Shown here piece after piece: positions 1 through 12,249 of a DNA stretch of 64,000 bases. Every line of letters begins with the position of its first letter. Positions within the stretch are counted from its first letter, which is position 1. The DNA comes from Limnanthes douglasii subsp. nivea (Eukaryota; Streptophyta; Magnoliopsida; Brassicales; Limnanthaceae), in the NCBI GenBank assembly GCA_036936605.1, contig JAUPFV010000002.1:196935273-196999272 (forward strand), read 5' to 3'. The position numbers and the translations under genes are program-made. The notes under the pieces were generated by a model, which saw only the letters and a program-made list of their open reading frames with translations, made no database searches and was not told the origin of the DNA.

Positions 1-51
1 TCCTCACCCCTGGAATATTGAACACTTCAAGGTTTATTTAGAGTAAATATA
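1..51 (+). pseudogene. C-terminal end of gypsy pol polyprotein
   Basis: The first bases read in frame as PHPWNIEHFKVYLE followed by a stop. The same place in the complete copy (reverse strand near 30280) reads DLPHP followed by a stop, so this is the tail of pol after the integrase. Only these codons are in the window, so the state of the gene cannot be judged. Confidence 0.5.
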
Positions 52-199
52 TAAAGTTGTAACTATTTTTAGTATGAACTTATGTAAGTATCAATGACAT
101 ACTCTTTCCTACCCTGGTGGCGCATGAAGGTTTTAATAAGGTGCCTTAATAGCCGACTAATATATAATTTATTTGCCATCTTAAGATGATTTCTATAAT

Positions 200-560
200 A
201 TTCATATTTTTTAACCTAAAAGACCTTCCAAAGAATAATGAAAGATAGTGTTCATCTTTTTTAACCTAAAATATCTTCTACATAATGATGGATGATAGTG
301 TTCATCTTTTTTATTCTAAAACACCTTCTAAAGAATGATGGATGACAGTGTTCATCTATTTTAACCTAAAAGACCTCCCAACGAATGTTGGACGACGACG
401 ATCATTTTTTTTAACTAAAAAGGCCATCCAACAATTTTTGTAATGCAAGATTCATTATTTTGAACTAGAAATGATTTCCGATGAAGGGTAGGTAATAATA
501 TTCACCCCATAAATGGCAGACCGTAATACTCATGTTTTTTAGTTAGAAGGGCCAACCAAC
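200..560 (+). repeat. ~50-bp tandem repeats in the pol-antisense gene spacer
   Basis: About six to seven degenerate units of roughly 50 bp lie here, each beginning near TTCATCTTTTTTAACCTAAA and followed by a variable ACCTTCCAAAGAATGATGG part. The complete Tat copy has the same kind of array in reverse at about 29880-30125, so the array belongs to the element and did not arise locally. The flanks 561-983 hold only AT-rich element sequence. Confidence 0.7.
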
Positions 561-983
561 GAATGTTGGTCAATGATTTACTTTGTCATATGAAATTTTT
601 TGGGGAAGAATGTGAGTAATTTTTAGATAAAAAAATTTCATATGAAAACGTTTGCAGTAAGAAAGTAAAATTATTAAGTTATAGAGAATAAAACATAACC
701 AAAATACCTTTTCATTTAGAAGTTTTCACAATACAAAAATTATACAAAGTAGAATCTTTTGAGTAAATCCGACAAGGTGCCCCACAAGATGGATAATGAG
801 CAAGGGTTTCACAAAAAGATAAAGTTCAAACATAAAAAGTAATATACATTAATTTTATCATGAAACAACATCCTCCTTACTATCTTCTGAGGATCCAGAA
901 TCAGTAGAGGAACATTCCGAGTCAGTACTACTCATTAAATATTCCAAAGAAACACCTGCTAGGCGATGTCTTTCTATAATACG

Positions 984-3775
984 TTACGAAAGGATTCCTA
1001 GCTTCATGTCAGAAAAGAGTTCAGGCAGTTCTAAAACCAAGTTGATTTTATGTTGGCATCTCTTTTTTCGAGGTGAGAAATCCAGTCGGCAGCATACGCA
1101 TCCAAGTAATTTTTTCTCAGCCTCAAAGTTCTTCTTCAAGGACTTGTTTTCTGAGCTAAGTCTTTCACAGTCTTTAATATCATTCTCAAAATATTTTCGG
1201 GTCGTCTCACAAGAATCAAAAAGACCGTCAACAAGGGTGTTTCGTTCGATATCCTTAGTGATAAAATGCTCATTTTCATCATCAAATTTCTCTTTCTCTT
1301 CAGAAAGTTTAGTTTCCAAAGAAGTGATCTTCCTCGGACGCTCAACAAATTTCTCTTTCTCGCGAGCAAGCTCATCCTCTACCTTTTTCAGTTTGCTTTT
1401 CCTTTGGTCAGCAGACTTCATCTTTTCGCGGGCAAGTTCATCTTTTAAGTTTTTCACCTCAGCGTTTAAGTTCTTCACCTCAGCTCTCCTTTGAATAACT
1501 TCATTCTTATAACGATCCTTGTGGTCAGCCTTCCTTTCAAGGAGAGAAATTGTGCAAAGAAATCTGTTAAGATCATTCGCAATAAAGTCATTTTCATAGA
1601 CATCATAATAAGTTGAGGCAAGGGAGAAATTTTCTCCTTTCCCATGATTTTTTTCCTAATTCTATTGGCCAACAACTTGTCTTTTTTGACAACCTTCTTC
1701 ACAGGGGAAAAATCGGACCAGTTGTGTTGTCATAATCTTCTTCACTATCATCAATTTTCTTTTGTTTTTCTTAAGAAGAAAGTCTATTTGGCCTCATAGC
1801 ACCTTCCCACCCAGCCGGTCTCACCTCGACCACAGCTTCATAGTCGGCATCCATTTGGTGTTCTCGCCGAACCTCAACATGTTGGTCTTCCCAGACCTCA
1901 ACCTGTTATTTTTCCTAGACCTCAACCTGTTGTTCCTCTTAGAATTTAGTTCTTTATTGTTCCTCTTGGAATTTAGTTCTTTGTTCTTCCGGAACATCAA
2001 CCTCTGAGCCAGCATCATCCTCAATATTTTTCCCCCACTATTAGATTTCTCAGCATCCTGATAACTGGGAGCCCTGCCACTGGTGGAAGATTGATAATAT
2101 TGTCTAAGCCTTCTAAAAGTTTGAGAATAGCATCCTCCGGGGGGGGGGGTATCATGAGATCATTCAAGGATTTCTTCTGACCTGAATCATACCTCAAAAG
2201 ATGGCTTCTAACCAAATTCGAGGGTGTGAAGCATCTATGGAACTTCTAGCTCCAATTAGCACTTGCCCAGGTGCTCAACTTATCAAAGACTTCCTTTGCG
2301 GATTTGGCGTGGTCCTTAAAGGGTTTGGAAATCCCTTTCATAATTGTTCACAAGAAAATATTTTAGGTTGACTAATTCAAACAAGAAAAATATAATAAGT
2401 ATGAGAACAAGTACCTCGCCCGGTCCATTTTGAAGTCAACTGAAGGGGCATCTCCTTGGAACTTTTAAAACCATTCTCCCACAACCCGAAAATACAAATG
2501 AACTATTGTTTCTATTTTTTGTCAGCCTCTAAAATTATTTTACCACCTTATACGACCTTCCAAGCCCCATAGAATAGAAAGGGATAGTGAGAATTCTTGG
2601 CCACCCCTGAAATTGAGACGAGTTGCTTCATTGAGAATTCAGTTTTAGAAATCCAAGAGGCCATATATGTATACCACATGTTGGGGCCATCTTGAGATGG
2701 ACAGAGTTCGATCAGGTTAAAATAACCCACCAAATCAGGATCAAAGGACAGGAGAAGACCCAATTTCATTAGTTCCATGTAGTGAACCAACTCATGATCA
2801 CAAACGGAGAATGGCGTTTCTTCAATAGTCGGGAATAGAATCGTGACATTTTCAGGGATCTCCCACTGTTCCGTTATCTTCACCTCCTTAGTTGGGTGGA
2901 AGTATTTGCACTTTACCTTGTAGAGTGCGAGTAAATTTTTGGTTTCACTCTCGCGAAGGTTATTGCCTAAGATATCCTCTATGTTCGAAAGAAAATCTAC
3001 AGTACGCTTCCTTTTTTTCTTATTTTTCTTTTTTACCACAAAATTCTATCATTGGTGAGTAGAAGATGTTGTGGAAATATTGGGGGGATGAGAAGAGGGT
3101 TCCCGAACTTGCACAAGATTTCCGATGGAGGACGTGAATGCTGAAATAGTCTGAATAGGCTCCGCTTCTACTGGGGCCGTAAAATCCACCCCTCCGTCAT
3201 TATCAACTCGTCTATTAGCTTGTTCTCCTACGTTTCTGGAATGGACTTCAAAACTTTTCCAAGTCGAACATTCCTTGAGGAGGGTTTTCGGGGACTAACC
3301 TCAGGTGTATTCTAAGGGGTTCCCTGTGGAGTCACTTGAGGGGTCACAACAGATGGGGCAAGTTTAATTTTGATAGAACTTTTAATGGGCTCTGAAGATT
3401 GTTTTCTTTTGGCCCGATCTCCTTTGTTCGTTTCGGTGAGTCTGTCCTTATCACCACCCAACGGTAAGAAGGGGGAGGATTTGCAGTTGTATTCGGAAGA
3501 AGAAAGGTCACCCTTGTTATGTCTTAAACAATATTGACTGGGGGTTAGGAGATAGGCGAAACAGATGAATAATAATTATTTGGAACTCCTACTATATCAA
3601 AATACATTTGAAGATGAGACCAATTGTCACGAAACGTTGTTTGAAATATTTCTAGAAGAGTAGGGTGCTCTCCGGTACTGGAAGCTCTCCTTTCTTTAGC
3701 TCTGTCTGAGATGTTGAACCACCTCTAAAGTTTGTATCTTTCAAGATTCACAAACTCTTTAGGCATGAAAGGTTA
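984..3775 (-). pseudogene. Antisense gene of the Tat element (PF04195-like plus coiled coil), decayed
   Basis: On the strand opposite to the element, blocks run from about 3775 down to 984: an N-terminal block starting MPKEFVNLERYK, a block at 3039-2548 containing VCDHELVHYMELMKLGL and LIELCPSQDGPNMWYTYM, a block near 2350-2100, and a Lys/Glu-rich coiled coil at 1702-984. The middle block resembles the plant 'putative gypsy type transposon' domain (Pfam PF04195) as I know it. An intron-like gap near 2410-2345 matches one in the other copy. Stops and frame changes, including a stop after NLERYKL, show that it is broken. Its function is unknown; the reading is supported by the matching gene at 26682-29494. 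Confidence 0.65.
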
Positions 3776-4369
3776 AAAGAAGAACTCAGTTTGGAAAGTC
3801 GATTATCTCTCTAAAACAGATTTTCTCTTTACTTTGGTGAGCTAAGTTAAAATGTGTAAAATTGAAAGGAGTTAAGTATTTATTGAAGAGTAGCAATTTT
3901 TTCAATGCATAAGGTGAAAATTCAGGTTTAAGGATCTCTTCGACACGATTATCCTTCTCACAAGCGGTTCTAAAAAGCACGATGACATGTGTTGGGAAAC
4001 AGTCGACACGTGGTCAGGAGTGATGTCACCACCCTAAACTATTTCTCACACCATAACGGATAGAAAAAAGCACGCGAGTTAAAAGGACAGATAGGTAGGA
4101 CGAGGTCACCATGACCAAGCGTGAAGTCACGAATTAAATAAGTCTCCATGACATGGTTCGAGGAAGACTCTTGGGGAGATCCGTTTTGGAAACATAAGTG
4201 ATGAATTCGTCCGACTAGAGTGAGAAGCAAGAATAATCCAGGGAGTGTTGCAAAGAGGTTATGTAAGGAAGCCCGGAAGAATAAAAATCCGAGGAGGCTC
4301 AAAAAGGAAAACAAATCGTTCCCCAAAGTCAGTCCTTGCACAGATACCTTCACAAGGACGGGGGGCTAC

Positions 4370-4771
4370 TGATAAGGGAAGGAAAATATGGTGATAAATA
4401 AGCTTTGGTATGGTAAATACAAGGGTAAAATTGGTGTAATTAATTTTGAAGGACTAATCTACGACAACCATAAGGACTGAGGGGGTCAAATGTAATAACT
4501 AGTAAACTTGTTTATGAATAGTAGAGAAGTGGGGTGAGAAATCCACTTAACAGTGGTAAATATATAATTTTATAGCTCACCTCATGTACTATATAAAGGA
4601 CATTCCCTTTTTGGGATAATGGCCAATGATTAGTCAATGATTGCTACATTCTCTCTATATTCACTTCGTTTCTCTCTCTAAAATTACCTCATACAAACAT
4701 TGTTTGACGGACACTTCTATACTAACATATTATTGGCAGGATTAATAACTAAGAAATATCTGAATTCATCA
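4370..4771 (+). repeat. 3' LTR of the left Tat element
   Basis: The LTR starts TGATAAGGGAAGG right after the polypurine tract and ends TTCATCA, giving TG...CA ends. It aligns along its length with the reverse complement of the LTRs at 25671-26094 and 36150-36571. A TATA-like TATATAAA lies at about 4590-4597 and corresponds to the same box in the other LTRs. There is no partner LTR in the window. Confidence 0.9.
4588..4600 (+). promoter_or_regulatory. LTR TATA box
   Basis: ACTATATAAAGGACA occurs in the LTR and is conserved in both LTRs of the complete relative, reversed near 25866-25873 and 36343-36350. It is a plausible core promoter for the element's genomic RNA. Activity cannot be judged from sequence. 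Confidence 0.55.
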
Positions 4772-6950
4772 GTTCCGTGGAAGATGGTTGGTTTGGGTAG
4801 ATATCGTGGTGGTCTATACTGTATACATTCGTCAACAAATAAATATGTTATCTGAATGGTTTCTCAATCATCTAACCCGTGGAACTTATGCCTAAGCCAT
4901 CCATCTTTGTCTTGTTTTAAATTACTATCACATTTGATTCCAGATATTCATAAAGAGTTAGGAAATAATTATACAATTTGTCCACAAGTAAAGCAAACAC
5001 GCTTGTCTTTTCCCACAAGCTCAATAATTACGACAAATTATTTTCTCTTTGTTACATTATGATGTCTAGGGTCCTCACAAAGTTCATTTATATAACGGTT
5101 CACATTATTTCCTTACAATTGTTTATGATTTTACTCGATGCGTATTGACTTTTTTTATGCAAAATAAATCAGAAACACAATCTTTATTAACTAATTTGTG
5201 CAATTAATCAAATATCAATTTCAAACACATGTGTAAACAAAACGGGTAGAGAATGGTAGTGAATTCATTCATCTCCACATTTTATTTTCAAAACATTGAC
5301 ATTGAAATTAAAATTCTTGTGTTTACACCCTGCAACAAAAAGGACTTGATGAACGAAAACATCGACATAGTTTGAATGTTTCTCATTCTCTCATATTTTA
5401 ATCAAATGTACCACTTGAATTTTGGAGGGATTGTGTTTTAACAACCCTTTATTAAATCAATCGCATTACTACTTCTTTACTATAAAATAAATCCTCATTT
5501 GAGGTCTCATATAATCAGTTTCCCTCATTCACAATTGTTTTTGGGGTACCCTCATATAAAAAGGCTACAAAGTTCTTGATTTACATATATATACAGTTTC
5601 CATGTGATGTCCACTTTTATATCTATTTTTCTTCCAACCCGCTCGATCTTGTATGTTCCAAACCAATTATCCTCGTTATCTTTCAAGCAAGCAATCAAAT
5701 CATCATAATTTTAATTTTCTACTATGACTCAGAAATTCAACCATCTCTTCGTCTTCATTCAATTAAAAGAATCTCATACATTCAACCCATATCTCTCTTA
5801 CATCTTCAGAATCAACTATGAATTCATCAACCTCACTCTTCACTCTATCACTACCTTACACTCCACCAACACATTCTGCTTCCTCACAATTCCAACCACA
5901 CCTCATTATCTTCTCGTTCTTAATGATATCTCGGCTTGTCATTCCGACCGCCACATTCAGCCTCCTACATAACACCAAGACTATGACATGTCTACCGGGA
6001 TCAATCAATCTTCAACGTAATCAAGTCCTCATCAATCTATAAGCTATACTCTCTTTTCTCATACTTATGTTTTATGTTTTCCTCTAAACATCATGATTTC
6101 TTAGCTTTGTTAACATCACAAAGAGAACCTTCATTGTTTGAACACGTTAATCATGATCACTCTTGCACCAAACCATGTCCATTAAACTTTAGACTCTAGA
6201 ATATAACAACACTTGGTAGATGGTTACCCTTCCTCCGAGGCACAAACCTATTTGATGTCGTTGGGTTTATAAGATAAGATATAACTCCAATGGAACCATT
6301 ACGTGATATAAATCTCGTTTAGTGGCTAAAAGTTACACCATGTTGAAGGTATTGATTATGAGGAGACTTTTTCTCCAACTGCTAAACTCACCACTCTTCG
6401 ATGTTTGTTGACTGTTGCATCTTCTACGAATTGGTGTATTCATCAACTTGATGTGCATAATGACTTTCTTCATTGAACTCTAGATGATGAGGTATATATG
6501 TCTCCATATTCTGGTGTTCGCCGATATGGGCAGAATTTGGTATGTTGGCTTCGCAAGTCGATTTACGGTTTGAAATAGGCATCTCGAACTTTTTCAGATC
6601 CTATCAAAACCACATGGTACATACAGTCAAATATGCATTAAAGAAAATATGCATTAAACATTTTGCAAGACATATGATTGTTAATAGTAAAACCTAAAAA
6701 AATCCAATAGAGTAGAATTTGAAAATAACTGATGAAGACGATGAGCTACTTCATGATTCGACTAGATATCAGAGGCTGGTTGGCAGGTCAATGTATTTGA
6801 CAGTGACCAAACCTGATAAACTACTGTAACATATTTCCCAATTCTTTGCTCAACTGTTTTACTTATTTTATAAACTACTGTAATGTGCAGTGTTAAGGAT
6901 GTACTAGCAATTTCTATGAGACTCGATTCCACACGTTTTCTAGTTTCTTG
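4772..6950 (+). pseudogene. Ty1/copia polyprotein remnant
   Basis: Several plus-strand reading-frame fragments match copia polyproteins. A GAG-pre-integrase-like stretch lies at about 4880-5060 (NLCLSHPSLSCFKLLSHLIP, then KQTRLSFPTSS). The start of the integrase core lies at 5060-5150 (YNGSHYFLTIVYDFTR). Reverse transcriptase lies at 6240-6600 (GFI..., [29 protein letters not shown], then VCWLRKSIYGLK). The RNase H lead-in lies at 6720-6830 (YQRLVGRSMYLTVTKPD). Frames are interrupted by stops and shifts, so it is dead. Sequence 5200-6200 between the domains is degenerate linker, and 6840-7073 has nothing I recognise. The Tat element at 1-4771 is inserted in it. Confidence 0.75.
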
Positions 6951-7073
6951 CAAAGTATCATTTTTTACGAAGTATAAGTTTTTTGTTGCAAAATTTCGGT
7001 TTCCATAAAATTTAATTACAAATTATGAGTAGTAACAAAATTATGTTTTTTCTAAAAAAATAAATCTAATTCC

Positions 7074-7611
7074 TGTTGGATATATTAGTGTAATTGGATT
7101 GACTAGTCGACCAATGTAGTGGTAATATATTATCGAACAAGTCAAAGAGTGTGGAGTACACACTTGTTAGAATATATCATGATTAGTCGGTCAAAGTGGC
7201 GGAGCCTTGGTATGGTAAAATTTATTTGAATGATAAGACTATTATGAAAATTCATAGAAATTTGAATTTAGAAAATTAATTCAAATTTGAATTTAGAAAA
7301 TTAATTCAAATTTGAATTTGAAAAATTAATTCAAATTTGAATTTGAATTTTAAGTCGGTTTTATCATTTGAAATTTTAACCGTTTTTGGACATAAAACTG
7401 TTTTACAGTTGGAGTAATTTGGTTGAATAAATAAGTATGGTTTTGTAACAAAGGCGAGAACAACAAAAATATTCATTCTCGTTGTTAAAAAGAAATACTC
7501 TTATTTTATCCGGTTGAAAATTTTGGAGAACCACCAAAATAATTTCAATCTGAAATTGTTAAAACAAGACTTCAGAGTTTATCTGGAAATCTCTAAATAA
7601 AATTCCCAACA
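7074..7611 (+). repeat. 5' LTR of the deleted copia element
   Basis: This starts TGTTGGATATATTAG and ends CCCAACA, with inverted terminal TGTTGG/CCAACA. It matches 10146-10633 closely but is about 50 bp longer because of an expanded AATTCAAATTTGAATT block. Confidence 0.88.
7262..7350. repeat. Expanded palindromic repeat in the LTR
   Basis: The self-complementary unit AATTCAAATTTGAATT recurs about four times with short spacers. The sister LTR near 10329-10365 has about one and a half copies. The difference accounts for most of the LTR length difference, so it expanded after insertion or during reverse transcription. Confidence 0.75.
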
Positions 7612-9000
7612 AAAGATTGAAATTATCTGTCATTGTTTTAGAAAAGATTGAAATAATGGGTATGAAGATTGAAATGGTGAAGAATATTTATATAACATGA
7701 TTCCTCTTTTCGGATAAATTACAAGAGAGATTCGGTATGATCATTATGTAAGTATAATTTTTCAAATCTTGAGTTTATGCATGAAAATACATCTACAATT
7801 CTCTCGTTAATGAAAAGAATTTCAGTGGAATAAATTTTGTTGCTGTTGTAAATATGAATATCTAGAAAGTGGACATTAAACATGTCGTTAAAATTCGTTT
7901 TCATTTTACTAGATTGGTTGATTAAACAGTTAATAAAAATTAGTGTTTGATGGATTTCTCTAATTGTTTTTGTGCGAATAATGAAAAACTAAATGCATAG
8001 TCTCTAGTTAGAATGTTAATTTTGTATGCTGCAGTTATATTTTTTGATACAAATTTCGGCTAAACAACATCCAAAATTATTGTTATTTTGCATACATCAA
8101 TGGTTTAATATGAAATTCGTTTACAGTGCTATGTCAAATTGTTATAGTTATTTGCAGTTACTGTGTTTTTTAAACATTATGCAAAATTATAACTAATTAC
8201 CGTGTTTAATACAAAATTGGCTTAAGCTGCACGCAAAATTATAGCTAATTTATATGCACGCAGTTAAAGCGTCTAAATAAATTCCGGTAGTAAATAATAA
8301 TCAAGTTAAAAGGTAAGCAATGGAAGTGTAAATTATTGCTTGTAATTGTTTAGTGGATTCTTATGGTCATGATTGCTTAACTGTTCATGTAAATAAGAAT
8401 TAAGTTAGAAGATAATTGCTTATGGATTTTTATTAAAAACTAAGAATTTAAGGCTGAAGTATTATATATATTGAAATGGCTCACTCCAGTGTTATATAAA
8501 CTATCTTAACATATTGAACGTACATTTTCATAATAGAAGAACTATGATATCTATAATAAGAATTTATTATGATATAATATATTTATTTCCTGATAAAACC
8601 GGAGTTGAGTATATTAGTCTATAGCTTATGGTGGTTACTTTTCAATTGAGAAGCTATTGCATATTCAGTTTTAATGTGCAATGTATATTGAATAAAAGTT
8701 TTTTCAAACCACCAGTAAGTTAAATGCCAAGTATTAAAGGTTGGCAATTAGGTGTGCACTTGTTATAAAAGATTAATAGAACTTAATGTGGAGTGTATAT
8801 ATAATATCAATAGGAGTCTATAAATGATTGAATTACATATTTAGTTTATTTATAAGTTAATATAATATTGTTTTTTTATGTAATTCGGATATAATATTGT
8901 TTACGATTTTGGTAAATTTTGATTTTATTTTCAAATGAGGACATGTTGATTTTTTTTTGCATTGACCAAATCAAATTGATGAAACCAATACATTCTTATC
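7612..9000 (+). other. AT-rich interior of the deleted copia element, no gene seen
   Basis: About 1.4 kb follows the 5' LTR. No primer-binding site of the usual TGGTATCAGAGC type, no gag and no long reading frame could be seen. It is very AT-rich with many short frames, presumably decayed gag-pol leader or filler. Confidence 0.5.
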
Positions 9001-9024
9001 ATCTAGTTTTGAGATGAAAGATTT

Positions 9025-9595
9025 GGAGGAATCAGAAATGCTTCGTGGTATATGTATGTGGTTAGTCTAGTATCGTCTTTACTGTTGGAAAGCTTAGTAT
9101 GTATACTAGCAATCCTAGTTCACATTATTGACAAGCTTTAAATCGAGTATTCAAGTGCGTAGATTATGGTTTGACTTATCCTGGATTTCCTTCCGTACTT
9201 GAAGGATATTCAGATGCGATTTATATTTCTAATTTGGAAGGTCTCTCTTCCACAAGTGGATGATTAATTTTACTTGAGAGATGTGTTATCTCTTGAGCTT
9301 CTTAGAAAAAAACCTGTATTGCGTTAAAAAAGAAGTTTAGTGGCTAAGAAATTTAATATATGAAATTTCGTTGTGGCCCACTTTCAGATGTGATAGCGAA
9401 GCTGCCTTGGCCAATATCTATAGAAACGTATACAAAGGAAGGTCTAGACATTTAGGTGTTAGACAAAGTATGATTCTTGAGCGCATCACGCATGATGTTA
9501 TTTCAGTAGAGTTTGTGAGAACTCAATATAATTTAGCCAATTATTTAACCAAAGGTTTGAGTAAAGATCTTGTGCACAATCGGTTATTGGGATGA
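9025..9595 (+). pseudogene. Copia RNase H, C-terminal fragment
   Basis: Pieces read ALNRVFKCVDYGLTYPGFPSV and LEGYSDAIYISNLEGLSSTSG, then from about 9371 FRCDSEAALANIYRNVYKG, RSRHLGVRQSMIL and FVRTQYNLANYLTKGLSKD. This is the normal end of a copia polyprotein: the RNase H substrate-binding part and the conserved A-D/N-x-LTKGL motif. The stretch is broken by stops between 9100 and 9370. It ends at a TGA, and the polypurine tract and 3' LTR follow, as expected. Confidence 0.8.
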
Positions 9596-10145
9596 GATTA
9601 AAGTCCATTTGAAATCTCTCATGTTAAGATACCAAATTCCCATCTAATATGACATTAGGTGTTGAATTCAATGTGAATTTTTTTAACATCTAGAGATTGG
9701 AACACATTAGTAGTATTATCCCAAAGTATGTGTTCAGATATGCAAGTTGTGGAGGTTGAAGTTTATCTTCTTAATAGCTCTTTTGAAAAATTGCATATGC
9801 ATGCGCAAGAGCAAAAGATCTACCTATTTAAGCATGAAGCTTATCCACTTCAAGAAGCTAGGACTTGGCTTTGATATGCTTAAGAAGGATAAGGACACAA
9901 GGTTAGTAAAAGATAGTGTCACGTAAAAACATTTGAGAATGTAAATTTATGTGTATATTATCTTTGAGTATTCATTATGGATAGTAAAGGTTCACTCCTT
10001 AGTGATACCTGGATATTCGAATATTTGAAACGTGTAATATACTAATATGGAATTCAATCGTCATGATATTTCATTTATGCATAAATTTTTTATTTGTTAT
10101 GATATTGTTTTAGTTAATCATGAATTGCACTAAAATGGGGAAGAT

Positions 10146-10633
10146 TATTGGATATGTTAGTGTAATTGGATTGACTAGTCGACCAATGTAGTGGTAATAT
10201 ATTATCGAACAAGTCAAAGAGTGTGGAGTACACGCTTGTTAGAATATATTATGATTAGTGGGTCCAAGTGGCGGAGCCTTGGTGTAGTAAAATTTATTTG
10301 AATGATAAGGCTATTATAAAAATTCATAGAAATTTGAATTTGGAAAATTAATTTGAATTTGAATTTGAACTTTAGGTCGTTTTATCATTTGAAATTTTGA
10401 CCGTTTTTTGGACATAAAACTGTTTTACAGTTGGAGTATTTTGGTTGAATAAATAAGTATGATTTTGTAACAAAGGCGAGAACGACAAAAATATTCATTC
10501 TCGTTGTTCAAAAGAAACGTTCTGATTTTATCCGGTTGAAAATTTTGGAGAACCACCAAAATAATTTCAATATGAAATTGTTAAAACAAGACTTCAAAGT
10601 TTATCCGGAAATTCATAAACAGATTTCCTAACA
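10146..10633 (+). repeat. 3' LTR of the deleted copia element
   Basis: This matches 7074-7611. It starts TATTGGATATG (the first dinucleotide TG has mutated to TA) and ends CCTAACA. Confidence 0.88.
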
Positions 10634-11190
10634 ATTTCGCTCCATAATGTAGTCAAAATTAGCTCACACCACGTGCACTGGTTTATGTCAAAGTGGGTTG
10701 GAGCATGCTAGAAAACATATGCCTAACACTTTTCAAAACACGCTTTGAGAGAAAAAGGTTGATTTTTTCTTTTATATACTACAAATTAAGGGTATCTTAC
10801 CGATGTATGATAATGTTTCAACATCCACCCTTAACACGAGAGACTGGACACACTAGGCAGTAGTATTTTGAAGATTTTACTCATTCGATTCCTTGTTTTT
10901 ATTCAATCATTTTCTTTGTAGTTTTCGATTTTGATTGTGTTTTTATTTGATTTCGACGTTTGATTTTTTATTTCTTATTTTTTTGTAGATTTGTTCTTGA
11001 GTTTCTATCTCTGTGTTATTTGTGATTTTTAGTATTTCATGCGTTTTTACTTTGACTTTGTAGTTGAAATATTGTGTTAATTTATATTTCAATCATTATT
11101 AGTATTTTTTTTTCCAGAAAATGTGTTTGAATTTTTTTAACGGTGTAAACGAAGAATACGACCGTTACAAAGAATATGCGAAACCTTTTT
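10634..11190. other. Intergenic, no gene recognised
   Basis: This is AT-rich sequence with T-rich tracts. No coding pattern, LTR pair or RNA gene is visible. Confidence 0.5.
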
Positions 11191-11194
11191 CATT

Positions 11195-11515
11195 TATGTA
11201 CTATTAGATTTGAAACTAGACCAACTATGATAGATGCTAGATGCGAAAGCATGGAAACTATGATATATGCTAGATGCGAAACGAGACCAACTATGGTAGA
11301 TGTTAAACTAAATCAACTATAATAAATGCTAGATGTGAAACCATGTCAACTATGATAAATGTGAAACCATGCCAAGTATGATAGGTGGTAGATGGTAGAT
11401 GCGAAACCAGACCAACTATAATAGATGCTAAACCAAGCCAACTATGACATATGCTAGATGTTAGATGCTAGATGTTAGATGTGAAACCAGACAACTATGA
11501 TAGATGTGAAATCAT
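11195..11515 (+). repeat. Degenerate tandem repeat (GAAACCA..CAACTATGATAGATGCTAGATG)
   Basis: The phrase ACTATGATAGATGCTAGATGCGAAACCA recurs about eight to nine times in slightly altered form (ATAGATG/TAAATG, CCAACT/CCAAGT), with sub-repeats of TAGATG. No reading frame spans it, so it is a decayed minisatellite. Confidence 0.75.
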
Positions 11516-11928
11516 ATAATGAGAAACTGTAAAATATTTTTTTACAAAAAATTCAAAACATATCATGAATGATCCTAGTTTTGTTCGTCTTAAAAAACAA
11601 AACCAATGACATTTTCGAATTTTTTTCCAAGTTACGGTTTAAAAAATACGTATCATTAAAATTTTAAATTAAAAGAAAAAAATGTACAAATGATCGATGA
11701 TTTTATATATAATTATATTTTAAATAATTAGTTGTTAATTTTGTTGGCCTTTATCCATAATAGTTTTTTTTAACCTGGATTCTAAAAGTAACTCTCTCAT
11801 TAAATTTTGTAAAAATGATATATAAAATAAGATAAAAACAATTTCATAAAACAATGGGAAATTGCATTAATAAGTAAGAAATTAGACAAAATTAACTAGA
11901 GCTTACAATCTCCAAATAAGGTTTTGTA

Positions 11929-11961
11929 ATGGATAGTCATGGTAATCCCATGACTATCCAT
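11929..11961. repeat. Perfect 14-bp stem-loop
   Basis: ATGGATAGTCATGG and CCATGACTATCCAT form a perfect inverted repeat around a 5-base loop. It sits at the left edge of the palindromic element at about 11947-12249, whose own ends (GACTATC) overlap the right arm. Confidence 0.75.
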
Positions 11962-12249
11962 TTTGGTGACATATAATCTCTAAATTTTTAAAAATCCAGT
12001 AGTAGTCCTTATATCATCTATTTTGGATAAAATTAGTTTCTTGCGCATGTTTATTAAGAGCACTAAGTTTATCCAAAATAAAAAGTAAAAAACTAATTTT
12101 AGCAAAAATAATAGTTGAAATATTTGTCACAAAAATTGATAGTTAACATGCGAATGAGACTAGTTTTATCCAAACTATATTATCAAAAACTACCAAAGGA
12201 CTTTTAAAAATTTTAAAAACTAAATTTTATTAAAATTGATAGTCCCGGA
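11947..12249. mobile_element. Fold-back / MITE-like palindromic element
   Basis: The two halves are inverted copies of each other. Left has TTTTGGATAAAATTAGTTTC then TTGCGCATG; the right reads back as TTTGGATAAAACTAGTCTC then ATTCGCATG. Both continue outward through AAATTTTTAAAA to CATGACTATCCATTTT on the left and GGGACTATCAATTTT on the right. The size is about 300 bp, it is AT-rich and it has no coding capacity. I cannot assign a superfamily, since no clear target-site duplication was found. Confidence 0.65.

Larger units (their letters stand above)
1..4771 (+). mobile_element. Ty3/gypsy (Tat-clade) LTR retrotransposon, 3' part
   Basis: The window opens inside an LTR retrotransposon oriented left to right. 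In order it holds the last codons of pol, a tandem-repeat spacer, a gene on the opposite strand, a purine-rich tract (GGACGGGGGGCTAC) and the 3' LTR at 4370-4771. The order and sequence match the complete copy at 25671-36571 in reverse, so the two are relatives in opposite orientation. An antisense gene between pol and the 3' LTR is a known trait of Tat-clade (Retand/Grande-like) elements. The 5' half lies outside the window. Copia sequence starts immediately after the LTR, so this copy was inserted into an older element. Confidence 0.85.
7074..10633 (+). mobile_element. Deleted Ty1/copia element with both LTRs
   Basis: Two long direct repeats (7074-7611 and 10146-10633) start TGTTGGATAT or TATTGGATAT and end with AACA. 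They flank about 2.5 kb that keeps only the last part of copia RNase H. Flanking pentamers ATTCC (7069-7073) and ATTTC (10634-10638) look like a target-site duplication with one mismatch. The purine tract AAAATGGGGAAGAT sits just before the right LTR, which fixes the orientation as plus. Most of gag-pol is missing, so the element is non-autonomous. Confidence 0.85.

Noticed and set aside
1006..1494. 162-codon Ser/Phe-rich plus-strand frame
   Set aside because: It is the exact antisense of the coiled-coil part of the Tat antisense gene and has no domain of its own.
2142..2151. Run of 10 G
   Set aside because: It is a homopolymer inside the Tat antisense gene, at a Pro-rich spot; it is possibly a sequencing-sensitive site but not a feature.
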